Positions 56,409-64,000 of a stretch of DNA of 64,000 nucleotides are shown here, piece by piece; position 1 is the stretch's first letter; each line of letters begins with the position of its first letter. Source of the DNA: Gyromitra esculenta (Eukaryota > Ascomycota > Pezizomycetes > Pezizales > Discinaceae); the NCBI GenBank assembly GCA_038503075.1, contig JBCAML010000004.1:62001-126000 (forward strand), given 5' to 3'. A model generated the notes under the pieces. It was not told where the DNA came from, did no database searches, and worked only from the letters and a program-made list of their open reading frames with translations. The translations under genes and the position numbers were made by a program.

Positions 56409-56591
56409 CAGTCGCACCTCGTTATGCCGGACGCCCAGAATCCAGTGAATCCCGTACGGGATAGCAAATTTTCCTAAAGAATCCGGGACAGCAAATTTAT
56501 GTTGCAGTAGAAAAAATGTTTTGTTAGGGCACTTTGTACGGGACAGCAAGGGATTTGGCATACTGAGTTCCGGCATAGCGAGGTGCGACTG
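56409..56591. mobile_element. 183-bp pogo-like MITE beside the tRNA gene
   Basis: The ends (56409-56431, CAGTCGCACCTCGTTATGCC..; and 56569-56591) are 23-bp inverted repeats with one mismatch, each flanked by TA (56407-56408, 56592-56593). CAGT..CTCGTTATGCC resembles pogo/Fot1-type termini. Inside, three copies of a CGGGAYAGCAA word are spaced along the element. No ORF. It lies 131 bp upstream of tRNA-Leu. Confidence 0.83.
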
Positions 56592-57373
56592 TAATCGTTT
56601 ACAAAATCCGCTTAGACCAATATTTACTTGGCATATTGGATGTCTTCCCGTAAAAATTAGAAGCACTTCAGGGTAGTATAGTAGGTTGAGACACACCTGA
56701 CAACCGATCTGACAACTTCATGTTGTAGAATCATGGCGGGGGTCCCCACCCCTCTTCCAGATATCTGAAGCCCTTCAGATCCCTTGAAGGGAAACGATAT
56801 CCCGTGGCAACCAGAAACCATGCCAGAAGAGAGGTCACCTATGCCAATTCTACGGTCGCAATTCTTCAAATAGCGACAAAAGAGAGGTTTCTATACAGAG
56901 TTACTACTGCATGTAGTATAGCCTTGTGTATTGGGAGATATCTGCTAATTTTCACGATTTTCCTGTGAAAAAAAAGTATTAGTAATCATCAAACTTGGTA
57001 CTGCTGCTGTTAATAGATCTGAAGTTCAGGTTTAAATTCTGGCTTTCGTTTGTCTGAACTACTCTAGCCTTGAATCCAGATTTTACGGGAAGGCATCTAC
57101 TTATTGCCATGCTTAAAATCTCGTGTGTTGGAAAGTCACGTGCTATGATATTATCATACGTTAACCACACTTGATAAGAACGTGTTGATTCTCAGATTGT
57201 TAAAAGAGCATCGTGTTGATTCGAGATTTATTTTCAAACATGACTTGGTTTCCAAACACCGAACACTTGCAAACTCAAACACACAGCCGTGAACCTTATA
57301 TTTCCCCTCGCAGACACAAAACACCTGGCGGGATCAAGAAAGATATTGCTGACGTATGGAACCCAACTATCGA
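56592..57373. other. Intergenic
   Basis: No supportable gene. The plus frame at 57240-57431 overlaps the small minus gene and is judged its antisense shadow. Confidence 0.45.
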
Positions 57374-57654
57374 TTACGAAGTTCCGTTCTCCTCCGAGGA
57401 CTCGCCCGGCTTGACGTCTTCAAGAAATTAGCTAGAGCCACAACCGGGAGCTTTAATTACTCACCAGTATTCAGAACATAGCTACCATCCGGATGGCGTT
57501 CCAACTCAGATGCCTTCGGCGGAGGAGGTAGATAAACCCACTCACGAGCAACAGGCGGAGGTGCACTCGTGGTCGCTGCGTCAGACGGAGCGTTTGTGGG
57601 CTCGGAGGCCTGAGTTGTAATTGGGGTTGTGCCTTCTTTGCTATTGACGGACAT
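57374..57654 (-). CDS. Small hypothetical protein, two exons, 77 aa
   Basis: Exons 57465-57654 and 57374-57417 with a 47-nt intron (GTGAGT..TTGAAG, branch GCTAAT). Without splicing the frame ends two codons after the donor; with splicing it gives a further acidic tail (DVKPGESSEENGTS). The N-terminal half is Thr/Ser/Ala/Pro-rich, followed by an ordered-looking motif (REWVYLPPPPKASELERHPDG). No signal peptide or membrane segment. It resembles short conserved fungal proteins of unknown function, but I cannot name a family. Confidence 0.65.
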
Positions 57655-59098
57655 TTTGAATCGTGATTTTGGAGATTTTAGTTTTGGGATTGAGATTCTG
57701 GTCGTTGACTGGGCTTGCGAATCTGTCGCTGGGAGGATGTTAGCAGTTCTGGCACATCTTTCTCTTAATGGTAATATGCAAACTCACTTGTGGCTATAGT
57801 TGAAGAGTTGACGCTGGATGCTTAGAATATAGAGGGGTAACGAGGAGGTAACGAGGAAGTTGGAGCAGTTTTACGAAGGCATGAGGCGACGTCACGCGTG
57901 GCTAGCTCGACGCTCAGACCTTGACAGCGCTATCTGCGGGAAGACTAACGCATTCTCACACCCACAAATACGTGCACATGCAGTATGTCATCCATTCTTA
58001 ATAGTTATATAAAACCCGTCTCGATGCTCCTAGAATCAAATTCGTTTGCTCTGCATATAGCAACAATGAAAAAGATGGTACTATCACTACCTCGAGCTTC
58101 TGCTCTAGACCGTCGAGGATAGAATTGACAACGCGGAAGGGGCCGTGCATGTGCATGCTACCTACCCGCACAGACCCCTGATTCTAAAGATCTCGAAGGA
58201 TCCCTGATCTCGGGCCCTACCAATACGGACATCCGGCTGGCATAAGAGTGAATGGGAGTTTCGAAACCGTAGGTCCATCCAAAATTCCTGCGTCCTGCAT
58301 CTTCCCGTTGGTGGACTGTAATTCCGCAGCCATCAAGTTTTTGTGGTGTGCTATGAAGGCGGCCCGCTGCATTAAGATGCCCTCGATTGGTATTCCCCCA
58401 CTTTTTCTGCTGATCGAAATACTTGTTGATAATTAGTGGAATACGACGGATCAACCCGTTAATACCATTCTATAGAAGCATGTGAAAGGGCTTATCAAAA
58501 CTGTGCTAGGTTGTTGAGGCGGTCTATTTCGTAAATGTCCCTGGAAGATGAGTGTGATCGAGTGCTAAATCATGATGCCGGTCTCGATCAATTGTTGTTT
58601 ATTCATTAGGTACATTCAACCCGAAGGTTATGGTACTCGATCTCGATCAAGCGTAGGATGCGAATAAGAGCTGATCACAGCAATCCCTAGCACGAAGATA
58701 GGGTCGACGCTAATTCATAGACCAAACTTACATGTATTCGGTTTCGGCTAGCTGCACGGCGGGCAAAGTTAAAATCAGAAAATGTAATTCGGTGATTGAG
58801 GCTGATAAAGACTGGGAGACGATAGATGCAGACTCATTGTTCTCTAAACCTGGCGTCGTACGTTTCCAAGACGGAAGTTTAGGAATTTCTCGTTTGGGAT
58901 TCTCTAACGCGTACGTGGAAGCAGAAAAAACTCATATATTTCTTGAAGGGCAATATGGCCTATAGCTAATGAGAAAATAAACAAAAGGGATATCCTTTCT
59001 TCCTAAACTCACAAATAGAAATAGGTGCACGCCTGCTAATAACGAGACCAAATTCTATCACCGGGAAATTGCTTCCATCTTGCTGCGGACCTGTCGTT
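57655..59098. other. Intergenic with one weak small frame
   Basis: The plus frame at 58732-58965 begins with an ATG inside a TACATGTA site (58729-58736) and has balanced composition (VVRFQDGSLGISRLGF), but 77 codons without a domain is not enough to call a gene. TATATAAAA at about 58008 is TATA-like. Nothing else. Confidence 0.4.
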
Positions 59099-60324
59099 TC
59101 ATGGTGCAACTTCTATCGCTTTTCTGGCGAAGCTCTCCATTGGAGTTAAGCCCCATTTACCAAACATCATTTTATCCTCATCCCATCCACTACAATCGGT
59201 AGTCAACATTTTCTCCCCCGTGAAGATCGCGTTGGCACCCGCCATGAAACACAGTACCTGTTGCTCCTCGCTGAGAGATATTCTGCCAGCAGCCAACCTA
59301 ATTATGCTGGTGGGCATGATACATCGGGCGGTCGATACCGTCTTCAGAATGGACGTGAATGGCAATGGCTTGGTATCACCGAGAGGAGTGCCTTTAATGG
59401 GAACCAATGCGTTGATGGGCAGTGACTCCGGATGCGAGGGCATAGTAGCGAGGGTGTATAAGAATGAGATGTGGTCTTCTGGTTTCTCGCCGAGTCCCAA
59501 GATCCCTCCAGTACATACGCTAATTCCCGCATCGCGAACGTTTGAGATGGTGTTGAGACGCTCGTCGTACGATCTTGTCGTGATCACCTTGGGATAATAT
59601 TCCCTTGAAGTGTCGATGTTGTGGTTATACGCGGTCAATCCAGCTTCCTTCAGTTCCTTCGCCTGCTGGTCATCAATCATCCCCAGTGTTACACAAACCT
59701 CCATCCCCATACCCCTCACACCCGAAACCATCTCCTTGATTCTCTTCAAGTTTGTTTTGCGGCCTCGCATGTCCCTCCAAGCGGCGCCCATGCAGAATCT
59801 AGTGCTCCCGTTTTCCTTCGCGATCTTTGCGGCTTCGAGTACAGACTCAACCGTGGAAAGCTTTGTGGCCTTGAGTCCAGTATCGTAGCGGGACGATTGT
59901 GCACAGTAGGAGCAATCTTCACTACAGCCGCCGGTCTTGATGTTCATAAGGGTGCACATCTGGATTGAAGAGGGATCATGGAATCGACGGTGGATTGTTC
60001 CCTAGTGTGAATAGGATTGAGTATCAGTACAGTATACCAGCAATCTTGAAGTCTTGGTGACCTTACAGCAGCAAACGCCAACTCAAGGGTGCCGGTATTA
60101 TATATGCTCTCAATCTCGGCTTTCGTCCAGTTGTTTCGCGATTGTTTAGCTGCGAGCGCATCTTGAAGCGGTGAGTATGAGGATTTCAGTTCCGGAGGAG
60201 CAGACGAGTCAGTAGACTGGGGTAATTCAGGAGTTAGGACAGCGAAGGATCGGCGCTGAATATGGGAGATTCTTGCTGTTGACGAGGCAACGCTTAATCT
60301 TAACGATATCCGTACGTGATTCAT
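59099..60324 (-). CDS. BIO2: Biotin synthase, mitochondrial, two exons, 386 aa
   Basis: Exons 60067-60324 and 59099-60001 with a 65-nt phase-0 intron (GTAAGG..ACTAG). The N-terminus is basic and Ser/Arg-rich without acids (MNHVRISLRLSVASSTARIS), a mitochondrial targeting signal. The radical-SAM cluster motif is CSEDCSYC (C112, C116, C119), followed by AQSSRYDTGLKATKL, and further family blocks FCMGAAWRDMRGR, YNHNIDTSREYYPKVITTR, SVCTGGILGLGE, IRLAAGRISLSE and GANAIFTGEKMLTT, which carries residues around the second, sulfur-donating cluster. It converts dethiobiotin to biotin, the last step of the pathway. Length and motifs are complete; no other biotin gene is adjacent. Confidence 0.95.
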
Positions 60325-63300
60325 CGACGCAATATTACCGCTAGAACAGTATTATAAGAATAAAGAATATTTCTCAACGAAAAAAAGGAAATTGGGGCAC
60401 CGCGGCTTGGTGGGATGTACACTCTGCTAATTGATCTGCGGGGTATATGTATCACCAATTAGCGCAAACGTATATCTAAGTTCCTATGCCAAGACGATTT
60501 AACCGTACGGATATATTAGTTTTTGCGTAACATTTGGCTTTTATGTGTGCATGGGTACCAATTGCAACTCTACATTTCATGTCGTCGTCCTAGGGAAACC
60601 CATAAAAAGAGGTCAACTATCAAGTTATTTTTCAAAATTACCATAAGGGACTATATCCACCAGAAGCAGGAGTGCCTCCCAGCTCATCTTCAGACCCGAA
60701 TTCAAGTTTTTCTTATCGTGCGTTAGGTGCGGCCATTGCGAGCCAGGTAACAGTGTATATGGTGAAGCTAGGTCACGATCTAGCATCTCACGCTAACGAG
60801 CGGAATATTACTCAAGCTAGGTTTCCAGTGTGATCAAACGAGGGAGGCTAAGAGACGCGCTACGGAAACAAGCGACTAAAAGGCCCGCCGTATCGCATTA
60901 GTCGAACAGCCAGCCGCATCACGACGCTTCCAGGCTAGAATCCTCCACAAGCTCATGAATCTGCCGCGAGGACGTCCTTATCTACATGCACTCGGAATTG
61001 CGTTGGGACAGCAAAAGCTACGCGGGTGCTTGATCTAAACATGAAGACAAGCGTCTTGGGAATTGCGGCATCTCCGAAGGTACTGATGTATACGTATGAT
61101 ATGTGGGACCACATATGCATGTAGCTGCCTGTGAGAAATTTTTTAAGGTCAACATTGTCAAGATGTCAATAATTATTAGGTAGTTTCTGATTTTACAATT
61201 TACAGTGATGCTGCTCTGGGATAAAGTGCATGAATAATAGAAACAGAATAGAGTGATTTTCTACCTAGATACTAATATTTGGTTTTCTTTGTAGCATGCA
61301 CGTATATATAGGTTATATGAGTAAGTTAGTTCTATTTCTATTCCCACTAAGCACAACAGCCTATTGACGAGTTACTCCGTTATGTTTGGCTATACATGTA
61401 ATCTGGAGATTGAGAATGGTCGTTATGTACTCCATTTCTGGTTTCCTCTTCAGTGCGTTATTGAATTCGTAGCTGTAATCCTTCGTTCGAGTTGCTGAAT
61501 ACCTTTTCACTTTTCATCACGCTGGGCAGAATGGGTGTTACCTCAAACTCCGATTAAGGAACTAGATCGGAGGAACGTAATTGGCTGTGTTATAGGGGAG
61601 AGCAAGGTTATAGAGAGAGGAAAGGGTGTCCATAGCAGAGCTGACGCTAGTATTATTCCTAGTCCTACTCATCTCCGAACTTTAGCCAGGTGGCTTTCAG
61701 CGAAAAAGTGGGCTACGGGATTAGACGCTTACATATGGTTCTGATTTGATTGGAGGCGAGCGGGGAAGAGGGCAGTACAAGGACAGTAAGGCAAGCCATA
61801 AGTGCCTACAACGTTAAATTGCATCTACGAAGCTATAGCATTAATCCTGGCCGACGCATGCGTACGGACGTTCTTGACAGTCCACTCATCTCCTAGCTGC
61901 CTTCAACACGATATTTCCTTGTATAGCATTTCAAGTCTACGTATTTTGGCTAATCAAAACGGCTCCAAATCTTAGGCTTGTTATAATATGTAAGTGTGAG
62001 CGTACTCACAATGAGAGCGGCTTTTAGGACTGTGGCAAATTGTAAGCATTGTGCTTTGCTGATGGGTGTCCTGTCTCCCCCTTTCGTAAAGCACTTTTCT
62101 TGGGAAGTATACACTGGGAGTAATGAAGGTTGCGTTAAAGTCACTGTCATCGAGGGTTTCCGGGGCGAGCAAAACTAATAATTACGTATGTAATGGAATA
62201 TCTTTACCTAGTACATAGGCACACTAGTTGGATATCTCGTCTTACTTACTTGAGGGGCGATCATGATCGACCATCTAGTGATTTTGGGCAATCGCTAATG
62301 CATTTCTAGTTACGTATATGTAGCTGCTAGATTTAAGTAAACCATGTGTGGTGATTTCGGTTGGAGAATCAGGATGATATAAAAGAATTACAGGATTATT
62401 TAGTGAAAACCTAATTATATTCTCGGTGGCTGTAAGCTTTGTCACAGAATGATGATTTGCGTGTAAGAGATTTATATTGGTGATACGTCAGACCATAAAA
62501 TTAGATGTATTATCTAGTGCTTCTTGTGTATGTGTTTATATAATTGGAACGGATTAGAACAGTTGCGTCTCATAAGTTCCTTATGGTCATACTATATCAC
62601 TCATGATCGGCTGCCCCATCCGCATATCCGTCACCGGTTCTCACGATCAGCCATTTCTTCCTCTGGGACGTACGCATATAATAGGCAGACCATCCTATCG
62701 GATATAATTTAATTGCTCGCTTAGAGGCAAGATCTATCAAGGGTACGTAGACCATTGCTCTTGGATAAATGATAAATCCTAGATCCCTGTTATGCTGTAT
62801 ATACACTTATACATGCATATGTCGTATTAAAAAGCTACCTGGATGACCTAGAAACCCAGTATTACTAGGGCGATAGGGTATCGCGTCGGAGCAATCTTCT
62901 CCACCTTTTCCTTGAAGTCGGATTACCCGCAACTCAACCCCAGCTCGGAGATGGAAAGATTGTAAAACAAGGTGTTGCGAGATTGTGCTGCCGTACATCA
63001 CGCACCAGCGAGGAAACATATTTGCTAGATATCCTCCTCTTTTTGGGAAGTGATTTTTAGGCTTCCTGAGGTTGTCCCACAGCTGGTAGTGGACTTATTG
63101 CTGTCAAGTCTGGTGCTCTTCTTAAGGTATGGCGATTCAGTTGTGAGGATGTATACTGATTTCCTTTTTGGCCAAAGGGGTTTTAATTGCGGATAGTAGG
63201 CATAGGCTTTTGGTAAGACCGGCCTCCGCCCGAACATACCACCGGCGGCCATAAGGAAGTCGTCTAGATTGTTAAGCTTAAAAATATCACAGGCAGGTAG

Positions 63301-64000
63301 TTCGTTGCCAAGAGCCAAGACGCGTAAGCTCTTTCATGAACCTTGCCTCGGTGTACCGGAGATAATACAATTTCTATTCAGGGTTATAGAGACTGAGGCG
63401 AGGGACTGCAATCGAGGTGCAACTCCACAAGTTAACCTATACTTCGACATCGATATAGTGTTGGTCAATGATATTTCCCATGAAGGTCATCGGGGCTTTA
63501 TGCTGCATGAATATTCAGTTCTTGTGGAAGAGTGAGTTTGTCTATGGATTGAAGTATAATATGCTTATGATTATCAGTATATATATTAGCACATGGCTGT
63601 TGTTAATAGCAGTCTCCTTGTACGTAATACTTGAAGATATTCACCAAAAACAATTAATGTATACAGGTAGCATGCAGAAGTACATGTAACTATGGAATAC
63701 CATGTATTGTTCTCGGTAGAGGGAAGCCGGCGGCATGGCAGCATGGTGGTTGAAAGCTTGGTAAACACCCACACGATCTCCGGCCTTGCAGGGTACCAGG
63801 CTAAAAAATATTTAAGCATATCTTGGCGCCGCGTGTTCTTGGTACTTGCCGGGTTTAACAGGCTCAATTCTAACGTCGCGACAAGAAGACTTCATTCAGT
63901 AATGCTTTATTGGCCGGTTAGTATTGTGTTCTTGTACCGATATACATTTCGAATATATCTGAAACTTAATGCTTACGAGATCCATCACTATTGTCTACAT
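60325..64000. other. Gene-poor right end
   Basis: No convincing gene over 3.7 kb. TACATGTA at 61393-61400 and 63682-63689. The minus frame 63025-63318 (GGMFGRRPVLPKAYAYYPQL) could be an exon of a gene I cannot complete. No tRNA or transposon termini recognised. Confidence 0.4.

Noticed and set aside
57213..57431. Plus-strand ORF of 72 codons
   Set aside because: First codon is not ATG and it lies across the intron and second exon of the better-supported minus gene.
1..64000. CRISPR array, bacterial operons, riboswitches
   Set aside because: No regularly spaced repeats; intron-rich genes show a eukaryotic nuclear sequence.

Overview
The window is nuclear DNA of a filamentous ascomycete (Pezizomycotina). 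The support is: genes split by short introns (about 47-115 nt) with GT..AG ends and CTAAC/CTGAC-like branch points, an intron-containing tRNA-Leu, and typical fungal families (F-box/ankyrin protein, MARVEL protein, CBM18 chitin deacetylase, GH43, DUF3433 membrane protein, mitochondrial biotin synthase). A Leotiomycetes-type genome is my guess; no marker gene settles it. All exon models were made by eye from frame, splice signals and family motifs.

Left part (1-11.2 kb): a partial minus-strand gene runs off the left end, followed by a disordered protein, an F-box/ankyrin protein, a 5 kb gene-poor gap, and a two-exon Rnt1-like RNase III. Gene-poor part (11.2-25.7 kb): a probable F-box-like gene, a small three-exon secreted protein and a short hypothetical gene are scattered among non-autonomous elements. 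These are a MULE-like MITE with a 9-bp target duplication, two TA-flanked Tc1/mariner-like MITEs, a diverged foldback element, and a poly(A)-tailed insertion with a 19-bp target duplication.

Centre (25.7-41.4 kb): a disordered basic protein, a secreted GH43 glycosidase, 7.5 kb without a supportable gene, a four-helix MARVEL-type protein, then a cluster of TACATGTA palindromes just upstream of a seven-exon chitin deacetylase gene that carries one in-frame TAG.

Right part (41.7-60.3 kb) is gene-dense: a probable GPI-anchored protein, an intracellular-looking collagen-like protein, a large tandem DUF3433 membrane protein, a divergent pair (RPA70N-like OB-fold protein and Sws1/Shu2-like SWIM protein), a Lys/Glu-repeat nuclear-type protein, tRNA-Leu(UAG) beside a pogo-like MITE, a 77-aa spliced protein and biotin synthase. 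The last 3.7 kb holds no supportable gene.

The main functional theme I can infer is cell wall and surface (GH43, chitin deacetylase relic, GPI protein, collagen-like and MARVEL proteins). A second is DNA repair: the RPA-N and SWIM genes share one short intergenic region.
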